Source of the DNA: Deltaproteobacteria bacterium RBG_16_49_23
GTDB lineage: Bacteria; Desulfobacterota; BSN033; UBA1163
Length of the DNA: 45,158 nt
Assembly (NCBI GenBank): GCA_001798855.1
Contig: MGQQ01000114.1
Coordinates: forward strand, 1-45,158
Direction of reading: 5' to 3'
A program made the position numbers and the translations under genes. The notes beneath the pieces were generated by a model. The model ran no database searches, was not told the origin of the DNA, and saw only the letters and a program-made list of their open reading frames with translations. Within the stretch, counting starts at the first letter, position 1; every line of letters starts with the position of its first letter. Below, piece after piece: positions 1 to 8,224 of the stretch.

Positions 1-212
1 CGGTCAAGGCGGTGGACGGGAAGAACCCCGAACCCGGGATCACAGTCGATCTTGTTCCTGAGGTCCGGGTCGGTATTGATCCGAGACTGAAATAAGGAAC
101 AGAGGTCCTGCCCCTGCCCCTCCTGGACGCTCAGCCCGGAGGGCTTCTCCACCATGAGCCAGCCCCGGCCCGCCGACAGGATTGAAATGGAAAAAGGGTC
201 CATTGTCATCAT
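1..212 (-). CDS. RluA-family pseudouridine synthase, N-terminal part (cut by window edge)
   Basis: Reading the minus strand from ATG 212 gives an open frame of 70 codons that runs off the left edge. It contains WLMVEKPSGLSVQ near residues 18-30, the usual RluA-family opening (a conserved KP-x-GL close to the N-terminus), and ends in GVLPVHRLD, the family's active-site segment in which the Asp of HRLD is catalytic. Such enzymes isomerise specific uridines of rRNA or tRNA to pseudouridine in the cytoplasm. No S4 domain precedes the catalytic part, so it resembles the short RluA/RluC-like branch rather than RluD. ATGs at 212, 209 and 203 are all possible starts and none has a strong Shine-Dalgarno sequence. 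The target uridine cannot be told from this fragment. Confidence 0.8.
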   Translation of the reverse strand, partial: MMTMDPFSISILSAGRGWLMVEKPSGLSVQEGQGQDLCSLFQSRINTDPDLRNKIDCDPGFGVLPVHRLD

Positions 213-380
213 ATAAGAAAGAGGGCCACCCAACGATATTTTTTTAAGAATAAAGCTTTGAGGGCAGACTTGCAATGACAAAAGGGGAGGGTACGTAGGT
301 TCTAAAACTACTTGCCGATTTCCTGCCGTCTGTCTTGGTATCGAACAGGAGAGATCGAATAGGTGCTATGCGACTTTGTA

Positions 381-408
381 TTGACAAAGAAATGTTAATT
401 TGTAAATG
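381..408 (+). promoter_or_regulatory. Candidate promoter of vapBC
   Basis: TTGACA (381-386) is a perfect -35 box. With a 16-base spacer the -10 would be TAAATG (403-408), which is only a fair match. It lies about 80 bases before the vapB start and reads into the palindrome at 430-472. Confidence 0.35.
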
Positions 409-429
409 TATGTGTGGATTAATGTGTGA

Positions 430-472
430 ACCCCGTTAGAAATTTTAGTGGGGGCATCGTTTCTAACGGGGT
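430..472 (+). repeat. 13-bp perfect inverted repeat upstream of vapB
   Basis: ACCCCGTTAGAAA (430-442) is exactly complementary to TTTCTAACGGGGT (460-472), with a 17-base loop. It sits between the candidate promoter and the vapB ribosome binding site, so it could serve as an operator or an mRNA hairpin. The same palindrome core is, from memory, a dispersed repeat in several uncultured bacterial lineages, so it may instead be a resident repeat unit. Reading through it in frame with vapB gives an N-terminal extension that is unlikely to be real. Confidence 0.75.
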
Positions 473-485
473 GAAGGAGAAAACA

Positions 486-686
486 ATGGCAACCAACCTG
501 GCCATAGATGAAAGGCTTTTGGAAGAGGCCATGAAAGTAGGAAAACATAAGAGCAAGAAGGATACCGTTAACGAAGCTCTTAAAGAATATGTGATGAGAA
601 GGAAACGTAAGGACATTCTGTCCCTGTTTGGGAAAGTTGAGATGGAACCCTCTTACGACTACAGGAAAGAGAGAAACGCCAGATGA
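486..686 (+). CDS. vapB: VapB-type antitoxin
   Basis: This 66-residue protein is a type II antitoxin. Its first 40 residues (ATNLAIDERLLEEA followed by a Lys-rich helix and an NEALKEYV helix) match the VapB ribbon-helix-helix style in which the N-terminal half binds operator DNA. The charged C-terminal tail (residues 45-66) would wrap the toxin. The start at ATG 486 is chosen because AAGGAG lies at 474-479 with proper spacing; a longer frame from 426 only translates the upstream palindrome. The gene overlaps the PIN-domain toxin by 4 bases (ATGA), the usual arrangement for coupled translation of antitoxin then toxin. VapBC pairs normally repress their own promoter. The family is clear; the exact VapB subgroup is not. 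Confidence 0.85.
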   Translation: MATNLAIDERLLEEAMKVGKHKSKKDTVNEALKEYVMRRKRKDILSLFGKVEMEPSYDYRKERNAR

Positions 687-1096
687 GGATCTTGGTCGAT
701 ACCTCCATATGGTCCCTTGCTCTGAGGAGACCTTCAGGGGTTGTGAATCAGGGGGCCACGTTGCTCAAAACAATCATTGAGCAAGGGGAGGATATCTATC
801 TCCTTGGCATCATCCTTCAAGAAGTACTTCAGGGGATAAGAAACTCGAACGATTTTTTTACACTGAAGGAATATCTTAAAGCTTTTCCTCTGATCGACCT
901 TACGAGGGAAGACTATACAAGGGCTGCGGAATTGAAGAACCATCTTATCCGAAAGGGGAAACAGGGAAGCGCCATTGATGTGCTTATCGCTTCGGCTGCA
1001 ATTTCACATCGTTGTCACCTCTTCACAGCAGATAAACATTTCACACACATAGCGGAGCATTCTGAATTGAAACTTTTCCCTCTTCGAGAGACCTGA
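683..1096 (+). CDS. vapC: VapC-type PIN-domain ribonuclease toxin
   Basis: The 137-residue product starts RILVDTSIWSLALR, the PIN-domain opening in which the first Asp is a metal ligand. It carries the remaining acidic positions in the expected order: a Glu in LLGIILQEVLQG (near 47), the GSAIDVLIASAA segment (near 95-106, Asp 99) and LFTADKHF (near 113-120, Asp 117). PIN toxins cleave RNA, often tRNA or 23S rRNA, using Mg2+ or Mn2+ held by these acids. Length and motif spacing are normal, so the toxin looks intact. It overlaps vapB by 4 bases, and the pair forms an isolated two-gene unit. The RNA target is unknown. Confidence 0.9.
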   Translation: MRILVDTSIWSLALRRPSGVVNQGATLLKTIIEQGEDIYLLGIILQEVLQGIRNSNDFFTLKEYLKAFPLIDLTREDYTRAAELKNHLIRKGKQGSAIDVLIASAAISHRCHLFTADKHFTHIAEHSELKLFPLRET

Positions 1097-1329
1097 AAAA
1101 CACTAACGGGGACGTTCTTAAGTTATTTAAGAAACTTCCCTCCGGATCTTTTCACTACCAAGCCTCACAATAAAAAAACCCGGTATAATTGTGTGAGGGG
1201 CCGCGAAAGTAAAGTAAAGGGAGTCACGATTTTGGGGATATTCGTGCAGAGGGTGCAAGGACGAGATGTCATTCCTAAAAAAAATAGCATATTCAATTAA
1301 ACCGAAGGCGGGGATTGGAGGGTTCTCAT

Positions 1330-1725
1330 ATGAATAAAAAGATTTTTTTGGCAGCCATCGTTGTATTCGTTCTGTGGGCAGTGCTGGCTTTCATCATCCA
1401 TGGCGTCATGTTGAAGGCCGCCTATGCTTCCACAGCCCAGCTCTGGCGCCCCATGGCCGAAATGAAAATGGGCTTGATGTACGTTTCCATTTTCATTGCC
1501 GCCCTGGCCTTTTCAGCCATTTACGGATTTCTGGTGACTAAGAAATCCCTTATGGCGGGCCTGACGTACGGGCTCCTCTACGGGATTGCCGTGGGGGTGG
1601 GGATGGGATACGGAAGTTATTCGACGATGCCCATTCCTTATTCCATGGCCCTAACGTGGTTTCTGGGCACCGTCATCGAAGCCATTCTGGGAGGGCTTGT
1701 GCTGGGTGCGATCATCAAAAACTGA
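1330..1725 (+). CDS. Small integral membrane protein of unknown function
   Basis: The predicted 131-residue protein has four hydrophobic segments, at about residues 4-26, 47-67, 74-95 and 105-128. There are few charged residues between them, and the membrane part is Gly/Ala rich (GIAVGVGMGYG). No enzymatic motif is visible. ATG 1330 is chosen because GGAGG lies at 1317-1321 with an 8-base gap; an upstream in-frame TTG at 1315 overlaps that ribosome binding site. The gene stands alone between the VapBC pair and a repeat, so context gives no function. The WRPMAEMKMGLMY segment (residues 39-51) looks conserved in similar small membrane proteins, but I cannot name the family with certainty. Confidence 0.7.
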   Translation: MNKKIFLAAIVVFVLWAVLAFIIHGVMLKAAYASTAQLWRPMAEMKMGLMYVSIFIAALAFSAIYGFLVTKKSLMAGLTYGLLYGIAVGVGMGYGSYSTMPIPYSMALTWFLGTVIEAILGGLVLGAIIKN

Positions 1726-1767
1726 ATGACTATAATTTAGAGGACATGTCATTCTGAAAATCACCCC

Positions 1768-1890
1768 CCTGCCTTCGCCGAAGCGGCTTCGCGCAGGCAG
1801 GTCGCCCCTCTTTGCCCTCCGGGCCAGAGGCTCTCCGAGCTGTAGCGCTCTCCGAGTCGGAAGCCCTATGGGCCGGCGGCCAAAGAGGGG
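1768..1890 (+). repeat. Two-hairpin intergenic repeat (long-apex copy)
   Basis: A first hairpin pairs CCTGCCT (1768-1774) with AGGCAGG (1795-1801). A second pairs CCCCTCTTTG (1805-1814) with CAAAGAGGGG (1881-1890). The apex of the second carries CCCTCCGGGCCAGAGGC and GGGCCGGCGGCC, also present at 7680-7735 and in a shorter form at 19521-19573. This copy has about 33 extra bases in the apex. No coding potential is apparent. It occupies most of the space between the small membrane protein and the small gene at 1985. Confidence 0.75.
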
Positions 1891-1984
1891 GAATTCCTCC
1901 TGTTTATAAAAGATGGAAAGGTGGATTCAAGTGGATATGACAATGGTATCAGGCTTTGAATCTTGACCAATAAGGGTTTATCAA

Positions 1985-2128
1985 ATGCCATTATCCTGCG
2001 AGGATTATCGTTATCAACAGCAACTGCTTGCCTTGAAGAAACGCCTGGCTGAGGGCAGGTTGAAGCCGGAGGAACGGGAAGAGATCGAAAAGCTGGTTCT
2101 GGAGCTGGAAAGAAAATTGAAAATGTGA
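1985..2128 (+). CDS. 47-residue helical protein of unknown function
   Basis: ATG 1985 opens a frame of 47 codons. From residue 7 it is almost entirely Gln/Glu/Lys/Arg/Leu with heptad-like leucine spacing, predicting one long amphipathic helix with a break at the GRLKPEE turn near residues 25-31. AAGGG at 1972-1976 is a modest ribosome binding site. Composition and the internal turn resemble small helical-hairpin proteins, but no family is recognised. It lies just upstream of the rplU promoter in a region otherwise made of repeats. It could be a chance ORF, although the highly biased composition argues for coding. Confidence 0.45.
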   Translation: MPLSCEDYRYQQQLLALKKRLAEGRLKPEEREEIEKLVLELERKLKM

Positions 2129-2243
2129 GTTTCCTTGTATCACTTAATCTGAAATGCTATGGATGTAACTCTTCGATAATTCAAGTATAATTGATTCAAT
2201 CCCCTCCCAATCACCCAGAAATTTACGAGAAATTTACGAGGAT

Positions 2244-2272
2244 TTGACTTTGAGCATAAAATAAATTAGTAT
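2244..2272 (+). promoter_or_regulatory. Sigma-70-type promoter of the rplU operon
   Basis: TTGACT (2244-2249), a 17-base spacer and TAGTAT (2267-2272) form a near-consensus promoter. Transcription would start near 2279, giving a very short leader before rplU. Just upstream an 11-base direct repeat, AAATTTACGAG, occurs twice around 2219-2240 and could be a regulator site. Confidence 0.7.
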
Positions 2273-2300
2273 TTTTTGATATTAATTCTGGAGGCTTATG

Positions 2301-2615
2301 ATGTTTGCCGTATTGAAAACTGGAGGAAAAGAGTACCGGGTCGCCAAAGGGGATGTGATTCGGGTGGAAAAGCTCGAAGGGAATGTAGGAGATCAGGTGA
2401 CCCTGGAGGATGTTTTAATGGTCTCCGTGGAAGGTCAGGTCCATCTTGGCGCCCCCAAGTTAAATAACGCGGTCATCGTAGGTGAGATCGTGCGCGAGCT
2501 CAAAGGGAAAAAAGTACTCACCTATAAGATGAAAAGACGGAAGAATTACCGCCGGATGAAGGGGCACCGCCAGACCTATACCTATTTGAAGGTGAATGAG
2601 ATCTCTTTGGGCTGA
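2301..2615 (+). CDS. rplU: 50S ribosomal protein bL21
   Basis: The 104-residue product begins MFAVLKTGGKEYRVAKGD, the conserved L21 N-terminus, and ends with the basic segment YKMKRRKNYRRMKGHRQ (about 77-93) that contacts 23S rRNA. Length is normal for the family. Two ATGs are adjacent, at 2298 and 2301. The second is chosen because GGAGG (2290-2294) is 6 bases from it but only 3 from the first. It is the first gene of rplU-rpmA-obgE, a widely conserved trio joining two large-subunit proteins with a ribosome-assembly GTPase. The promoter at 2244-2272 drives it. Confidence 0.97.
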   Translation: MFAVLKTGGKEYRVAKGDVIRVEKLEGNVGDQVTLEDVLMVSVEGQVHLGAPKLNNAVIVGEIVRELKGKKVLTYKMKRRKNYRRMKGHRQTYTYLKVNEISLG

Positions 2616-2625
2616 CACAGGCAGA

Positions 2626-2698
2626 TGGAATATTGGAATAATGGAATAATGGGTTAAACCAACATTCCAACTTTCCATCATTCCAGTATTCCGATTTT
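2626..2698 (+). repeat. Imperfect inverted repeat between rplU and rpmA
   Basis: The left arm (about 2629-2652) is built from GGAATA/TGGAAT/ATGGAA units. The right arm (about 2664-2695) is its reverse complement with a few changes. A related single-arm sequence appears near 31980-32014. It looks like a dispersed A/T-rich palindrome rather than a terminator, since rpmA and obgE need to be read through it. Confidence 0.6.
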
Positions 2699-2717
2699 AG
2701 ATTTTTGGGAGGTTTCT

Positions 2718-2978
2718 ATGGCACATAAGAAAGCAGGAGGAAGTTCCCGTAACGGCAGGGATAGCGGGGGACAGCGTTTAGGAGTGAAGCGATTCGGCGG
2801 GCAGTCGGTCCAGGCAGGCAGTATCCTGGTCCGTCAGAAAGGCACCCGGATCTTTCCCGGAGAGAATGTGGGCATGGGAAAGGATTACACCCTCTTTGCC
2901 AGAATCAACGGAGTCGTCAAATACGAGAAAAGGGGGAGAGATAAGAAGAAGGTAAGTGTTTACACCCAGAGCCTCTAA
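2718..2978 (+). CDS. rpmA: 50S ribosomal protein bL27
   Basis: This 86-residue protein starts [16 protein letters not shown], the diagnostic L27 N-terminus that reaches the peptidyl-transferase centre. It continues with [10 protein letters not shown] and the [10 protein letters not shown] and [14 protein letters not shown] segments typical of the family. It begins directly as MAHKKAGG, so it lacks the cleaved N-terminal extension found in Firmicutes. GGGAGG lies about 6 bases upstream of the ATG. It is the second gene of the rplU operon. Confidence 0.97.
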   Translation: MAHKKAGGSSRNGRDSGGQRLGVKRFGGQSVQAGSILVRQKGTRIFPGENVGMGKDYTLFARINGVVKYEKRGRDKKKVSVYTQSL

Positions 2979-3002
2979 ACCTGCACCACGATGAGCCTGT
3001 GA

Positions 3003-4019
<1,017 letters not shown>

Positions 4020-4089
4020 ATTCCGCCAAGGTCAGGACTTCGGACGGCGTTCATTTGATGTTTTAAGGAAATGGGATGGCTGAAACTAA

Positions 4090-4173
4090 GGTGAACACCA
4101 GCAGGGGTCGGGGACGTGAGTGCTCATTGGACTAAAGGGTCGCCCCGAACTCCCGACCTTGCCGGGATTCACC
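4090..4173 (+). repeat. 22-23 bp imperfect inverted repeat upstream of proB
   Basis: GGTGAACACC...GGTCGGG (4090-4112) pairs with CCCGACC...GGGATTCACC (4152-4173), about 18 of 23 positions, around a 39-base loop. The 210-base gap between obgE and proB holds nothing else recognisable. It may be a leader structure for proB or a dispersed repeat. Confidence 0.6.
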
Positions 4174-4229
4174 CATGTCCGTATGGTTTTTTTTAAAATA
4201 TTAATAAATTTTTTTTGGAAAATTTATCT

Positions 4230-5372
4230 ATGCAACCGGAGAGCAAAGATATCCGAAAAAAGGTCCTGGAGAAGGCGAGAAGGATTGTCGTCAAGGTGGG
4301 CTCAAGCATCCTGGCCTCCGTGGAAAAAGGGCTTCACTATGAGGCCTTCTCCCGTCTGACCAAAGAGATTTCGGAACTGAAGCGCCAGGGCTATGAGATC
4401 GTCCTGGTCTCATCCGGAGCCATTGCAGCCGGAATGGAGAAGCTGGGTTATAAGACCCGTCCCAAAACGATCACCCAGAAACAGGCCACTGCTGCCGTGG
4501 GGCAGAGCCGGTTGATGAATATCTATGAGAAATATTTCTCCCGCTACCAGCAGATGGTCGCCCAGGTCCTCCTCACCCATGACGACCTGAGCCATCGCCG
4601 GAGGTTTCTCAATGCTCGAAATACCCTCCTCGCCCTCCTCGAGTTAGGAATCATTCCGATCATTAATGAAAATGATACGGTCGTCGTCGACGAGATCAAA
4701 GTCGGTGACAATGATAACCTCTCCGCCCTCATCACCAACCTGATCGAGGCTGACCTTCTCATCATCCTGACGGATATCGAAGGCATCTGCGATTGTGATC
4801 CGAGAAGTCACCCCGATGCCAGATGTATCTCCCTGATCGAAGATATCGATGCGGATATGGAGGGAGTGATGGGAGAAACCAAGAGCCAGATGAGTGTCGG
4901 CGGAATGGTGAGCAAAATCCAGGCCGCCAGAAAGGCATCCCGCTTTGGGATTCCCACGGTGGTTGCCTGCGGCACAAAAAAGGAAGTCCTTCGCCAAGTA
5001 TTAAAAGGAAAAGAGATCGGGACACTCATTCTCCCCAAGATGAGGACCCTGAGCAGCCGAAAACACTGGATCGCCTTCAACCTGAAACCGAAGGGCGATG
5101 TCATCGTGGATGAGGGAGCCAAGAAAGCCATTGTCCAGAAAGGGAAGAGCTTGCTTCCCTCGGGCGTGCAGGATGTGAGGGGTTTTTTCCACCGGGGAGA
5201 TCCGGTCTCCTGCGTGGGACCCCGCGGGAAAGAGTTTGCCAGGGGGCTCGTCAACTACAGCATTCAAGAGCTTGAGAAGATCAGGGGCCATCGAACCGGT
5301 GAGATCGAAAAAATCCTCGGCTATAAGTATTCGGATGAGATCATCCATCGGGATGATCTGGTTGTTTTATAA
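4230..5372 (+). CDS. proB: Glutamate 5-kinase
   Basis: ProB phosphorylates L-glutamate to gamma-glutamyl phosphate, the committed step of proline synthesis. The 380-residue protein has the amino-acid kinase domain: RIVVKVGSS near 18-26, VLVSSGAIAAG near 59-69, PIINENDTV near 143-151, and VGDNDNLSA with the Asp/Asn pair that binds substrate. A C-terminal PUA domain starts near residue 272 (GDVIVDEGAKKAI, then GVQDVRGFFHRGDPV). ATG 4230 is preferred over the in-frame TTG at 4215, which lies in a T-run without a ribosome binding site. Translation signals are weak either way (GGAA at 4217-4220). proA follows after 52 bases, so both early proline genes form one unit. Confidence 0.95.
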   Translation: MQPESKDIRKKVLEKARRIVVKVGSSILASVEKGLHYEAFSRLTKEISELKRQGYEIVLVSSGAIAAGMEKLGYKTRPKTITQKQATAAVGQSRLMNIYEKYFSRYQQMVAQVLLTHDDLSHRRRFLNARNTLLALLELGIIPIINENDTVVVDEIKVGDNDNLSALITNLIEADLLIILTDIEGICDCDPRSHPDARCISLIEDIDADMEGVMGETKSQMSVGGMVSKIQAARKASRFGIPTVVACGTKKEVLRQVLKGKEIGTLILPKMRTLSSRKHWIAFNLKPKGDVIVDEGAKKAIVQKGKSLLPSGVQDVRGFFHRGDPVSCVGPRGKEFARGLVNYSIQELEKIRGHRTGEIEKILGYKYSDEIIHRDDLVVL

Positions 5373-5424
5373 CAGACCAGTGGGGCGGGCAGGGATTTTG
5401 GGGGGAGCATTCGTGAGGAAGTAA

Positions 5425-6681
5425 ATGGATTTAAGAATGGAAGTGAGAGAGATAGCCAAACGGGCAAAAGAGGTCTCCCGCCTGCTGGCCCAGCTTTCCA
5501 CGGATACGAAGAATAAAGCCTTATTTGAAATGGCGGATGATCTGGAAAAGAATCAGGTCCTCCTGATCGAAGAGAATAGAAAGGATCTCATGGCGGGTGA
5601 GAAGGCAAACCTTTCTGCTTCAATGATGGACCGGTTGCGAATGACCCCGGCGGTGATCCAGGCAATGGCCAAGGGTCTCCGGGAAGTCTCCTGTCTTCCT
5701 GATCCCGTGGGAGAAATCGTAAAGATGTGGAGAAGACCGAACGGGTTGACCGTCGGAAGGATGAGAATTCCCATCGGTGTCATTGGAATCATCTATGAAT
5801 CGAGACCGAATGTGACCGCGGATGCGGCAGGCCTTTGCCTTAAATCGGGCAACGCCATCATCCTCAGGGGAGGTTCGGAGGCTTTTCATTCCAATCAGGC
5901 CATCGTCCGTATTCTTCAAACAGCTTTGAGCAAGGCGGGCGCTCCGAAGGAGGCGGTCCAGATCTTTTCCCGGACTGAAAGGGAAGCCATCCAGGAGATG
6001 CTCCAGCTGGAAGATGAGATCGACCTGATCATCCCCAGGGGAGGGGAAACGTTGATCCGTTTTGTGGCGACCCATTCGAAGATCCCGGTCATTAAACATT
6101 ATAAGGGGGTCTGCCATATCTTTATTGATGAGACTGCGGATCCGGAGATGTCACTGCGGGTCTGCCTCAATGCCAAGGTCCAGCGGCCCGGGGTATGCAA
6201 TGCGATGGAGACGCTCCTGGTCCATGCGAAGATAGCGGATCGTTTCCTTCCGAAGATCGCAGAAGTCCTTCAAAAAGAGGGAGTAGAGCTACGGGGATGC
6301 CCGGAGACTCGAAAGATCCTTTCCGGAATCAAAGAGGCGAAGGAGGAGGATTGGCACGAGGAGTATTCAGACCTCATCCTCTCGATCCGGGTGGTCAAGG
6401 GGATTGAGGAGGCGATGAAGCACATTGCCACCTATGGGTCTCTCCACACAGAGGCCATCCTAACCTCCAATTATCAGAACGCCCAGCGCTTTCTGAGAGA
6501 GACCGACTCCTCCTGCGTTCTGGTCAATGCCTCCACCAGGTTCAATGACGGATTTGAGCTGGGTCTGGGGGCGGAGATGGGGATCAGCACCTCCAAACTG
6601 CATGCCTTCGGACCGATGGGTCTGGAGGAGCTGACAACGACTAAATTTATCGTCTACGGAGAAGGACAGATCCGTGGGTAA
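5425..6681 (+). CDS. proA: Gamma-glutamyl phosphate reductase
   Basis: ProA reduces gamma-glutamyl phosphate to glutamate 5-semialdehyde with NADPH. The 418-residue length is normal. Family segments include [14 protein letters not shown] (118-131), the nucleotide-binding [10 protein letters not shown] (144-153), IIPRGGE (202-208) and the catalytic-cysteine segment [15 protein letters not shown], with Cys near 258. The C-terminal [17 protein letters not shown] motif is intact. A GAGGAAG ribosome binding site precedes ATG 5425. The gene follows proB, giving a compact proBA unit; proC is not in the window. Confidence 0.97.
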   Translation: MDLRMEVREIAKRAKEVSRLLAQLSTDTKNKALFEMADDLEKNQVLLIEENRKDLMAGEKANLSASMMDRLRMTPAVIQAMAKGLREVSCLPDPVGEIVKMWRRPNGLTVGRMRIPIGVIGIIYESRPNVTADAAGLCLKSGNAIILRGGSEAFHSNQAIVRILQTALSKAGAPKEAVQIFSRTEREAIQEMLQLEDEIDLIIPRGGETLIRFVATHSKIPVIKHYKGVCHIFIDETADPEMSLRVCLNAKVQRPGVCNAMETLLVHAKIADRFLPKIAEVLQKEGVELRGCPETRKILSGIKEAKEEDWHEEYSDLILSIRVVKGIEEAMKHIATYGSLHTEAILTSNYQNAQRFLRETDSSCVLVNASTRFNDGFELGLGAEMGISTSKLHAFGPMGLEELTTTKFIVYGEGQIRG

Positions 6682-6790
6682 AAATCCAAATGTCAAAACC
6701 CAAATTTCAAATCAATGTCAAATTCTTAAAGAATTTTTGACCTTTGGGCTTTGGATTTGATTTGACATTTGAACTTTGTCATTTTGAAAT
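6682..6790 (+). repeat. A/T-rich inverted repeat between proA and nadD
   Basis: CAAATGTCAAAACCCAAA-like sequence on the left is mirrored by TTTGGGCTTTGGATTT...GACATTTG on the right, with several nested partial pairings. No gene is apparent. This looks like a dispersed intergenic repeat that separates proBA from nadD. Confidence 0.5.
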
Positions 6791-6841
6791 TTATGTCCCT
6801 TAAAACTATTTCGTCAGTATTGTAATGAGGAAGATGAGCCA

Positions 6842-7495
6842 ATGAGAAAGAACATTGGGTTGTTCGGGGGAACGTTCAACCCCATCCATCTGGGGCATCT
6901 CAGGGGAGCGGAGGAGATCCGGGAGGCCTTCTGTCTCGATGAAGTCGTCTTCATCCCATCCGCCATCCCCCCTCATAAAGCCATAGAGGAGATCATTGAT
7001 GCGAAACACCGGCTGGAGATAGTGAGACTGGCCATCGCCTCCAATCCCTACTTCTCCATCTCGGACATCGAACTCTCAAGAGCAGGGAAATCCTATTCGA
7101 TCGACACCCTCCGCCATTTCCGTGAGGGATGCGCCGATACCCTCTTTTTTATCCTGGGAGGGGATGCCTTTGTGGAGATAGAGACCTGGAAGGATTTTCA
7201 AAATCTCTTCACCTTATGCCATTTCATCGTGATGGCCCGGCCAGGATTCCATAAAACTCCTGCCGCCTCTCAGCTTCCGGGCGCCCTGACCTCTCCCTTT
7301 CATTATGATCTCGAAATGAGGGTCTGGATTCACTCCTCGGGACATCATCTCTCTTTCAGAGAGATCTCTTTCCTCGACATCTCCTCGACCAAGGTCCGGG
7401 AATTGATCGAGAGAGGAGAGTCGGTCAGGTATCTTATCCCTCCCGAAACAGAAGCCTATATCCATCAACACGGTCTTTACCGGAAGAGGGGGTGA
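6842..7495 (+). CDS. nadD: Nicotinate-nucleotide adenylyltransferase
   Basis: NadD joins nicotinate mononucleotide to AMP from ATP to give deamido-NAD. The 217-residue product begins NIGLFGGTFNPIHLGHL, the nucleotidyltransferase motif with (H/T)xGH. It has FIPSAIPPHK (near 38-47) and the C-terminal ISSTKVRELI motif (near 180-189) that binds ATP phosphates. Length is standard. GAGGAAG lies about 11 bases before the ATG. It precedes rsfS, as in many Proteobacteria, although here a fold-back repeat separates the two and rsfS has its own promoter. Confidence 0.95.
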   Translation: MRKNIGLFGGTFNPIHLGHLRGAEEIREAFCLDEVVFIPSAIPPHKAIEEIIDAKHRLEIVRLAIASNPYFSISDIELSRAGKSYSIDTLRHFREGCADTLFFILGGDAFVEIETWKDFQNLFTLCHFIVMARPGFHKTPAASQLPGALTSPFHYDLEMRVWIHSSGHHLSFREISFLDISSTKVRELIERGESVRYLIPPETEAYIHQHGLYRKRG

Positions 7496-7521
7496 CCGGG
7501 GAAAAATATTTGCATTTTTTT

Positions 7522-7780
7522 GTAACCACTTAGTTACGGGTATTTTTATCCCCCTTTGGTCTCCGACCCAGAGCGGTCTCTGACCCGGAGGGCAAAGGGG
7601 GATAAAGGGGGATTTTAAAATTATGCTGGGAAATCTCCCCCCTGCCTACGCCGGAGCGGCTTCGCGCAGGCAGGTTCCCCCTCTTTGCCCTCCGGGCCAG
7701 AGGCATTATGGGCCGGCGGCCAAAGAGGGGTATAATAAAGGGGACATTTGTATTACTTGAACCCATAACTGAGGGATTAC
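7522..7780 (+). mobile_element. MITE-like fold-back element with 20-bp terminal inverted repeats
   Basis: The ends are GTAACCACTTAGTTACGGGT (7522-7541) and the reverse complement of GTAATCCCTCAGTTATGGGT (7761-7780), matching at 16 of 20 positions. The 259-base interior has no gene. It is made of nested hairpins (CCCCCTTTGG..., CCTGCCT...AGGCAGG, CCCCTCTTTG...CAAAGAGGGG). Related ends occur at 33317-33548, 34933-35088 and 44037-44052. It fills the space between nadD and the rsfS promoter. No target-site duplication is obvious. Confidence 0.6.
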
Positions 7781-7799
7781 ATTTTTTTTCATTTTTTTA

Positions 7800-7827
7800 T
7801 TGCCATCATTATTTTTTCTGTTATAAT
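7800..7827 (+). promoter_or_regulatory. Promoter of rsfS, with extended -10
   Basis: TTGCCA (7800-7805), a 16-base spacer and TATAAT (7822-7827), preceded by TG (7819-7820) as in extended -10 promoters. It decides the rsfS start, because an in-frame ATG at 7826 lies inside the -10 box and could not be on this transcript. Confidence 0.65.
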
Positions 7828-7858
7828 GCTACACTCAAAATCATCATCACCGGAGGGT

Positions 7859-8224
7859 ATGGCCACCGACTCAAAGACAAAATCTCTTCTCTGCCTGAAG
7901 GCAGCGATTGAAAAGAAGGCTCTGGACCCGGTTCTTCTGGAGATGAAGGGAATCTCCTCTGTGACCGATTACTTCCTCATCTGCACCGGCAAATCGGATC
8001 GCCAGGTTCAGGCCATTGCCAGATCGATTGAGGAGACCCTTGAAAAGAAGGGAATCCGGCCCCTCGGCCAGGAAGGGGCGGCCAACGGGAAATGGATTCT
8101 GATGGATTACAACGATGTGGTGGTCCATATCTTTGTGGAACCGACCCGAACGTTCTATGATTTAGAGGGAATATGGGTCGACGCACCTCGCATCGAGCTT
8201 AAATTGGGAGCGGAGATTGGCTAA
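7859..8224 (+). CDS. rsfS: Ribosomal silencing factor RsfS
   Basis: RsfS binds L14 on the 50S subunit and blocks subunit joining when nutrients are low. The 121-residue protein has the conserved SVTDYFLICTGKSDRQVQAI segment (about 34-53), GQEGAANGKWILMDY (about 69-83), and VVVHIFVEPTRTFYDLEGIW near the end. ATG 7859 is chosen because the upstream in-frame ATG lies inside the -10 box of the promoter. GGAGGG at 7852-7857 is rather close to the start codon. It overlaps the next gene by 8 bases. It continues the ribosome theme of rplU-rpmA-obgE. Confidence 0.93.
   Translation: MATDSKTKSLLCLKAAIEKKALDPVLLEMKGISSVTDYFLICTGKSDRQVQAIARSIEETLEKKGIRPLGQEGAANGKWILMDYNDVVVHIFVEPTRTFYDLEGIWVDAPRIELKLGAEIG

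Noticed and set aside
3-95. Plus-strand open frame ending in TAA at 93-95, resembling the 3' end of a gene
   Set aside because: The minus strand over the same bases encodes a clear RluA-family N-terminus with the HRLD active-site motif, so the plus frame is a shadow.
426-485. N-terminal extension of VapB starting upstream
   Set aside because: It only translates the palindrome at 430-472; ATG 486 has the proper ribosome binding site.
4120-4359. Open frame across the proB leader
   Set aside because: It overlaps proB in another frame and contains only the inverted repeat and shadow sequence.
7826-7858. Longer RsfS starting at ATG 7826
   Set aside because: That ATG lies inside the TATAAT -10 box, upstream of the likely transcription start.
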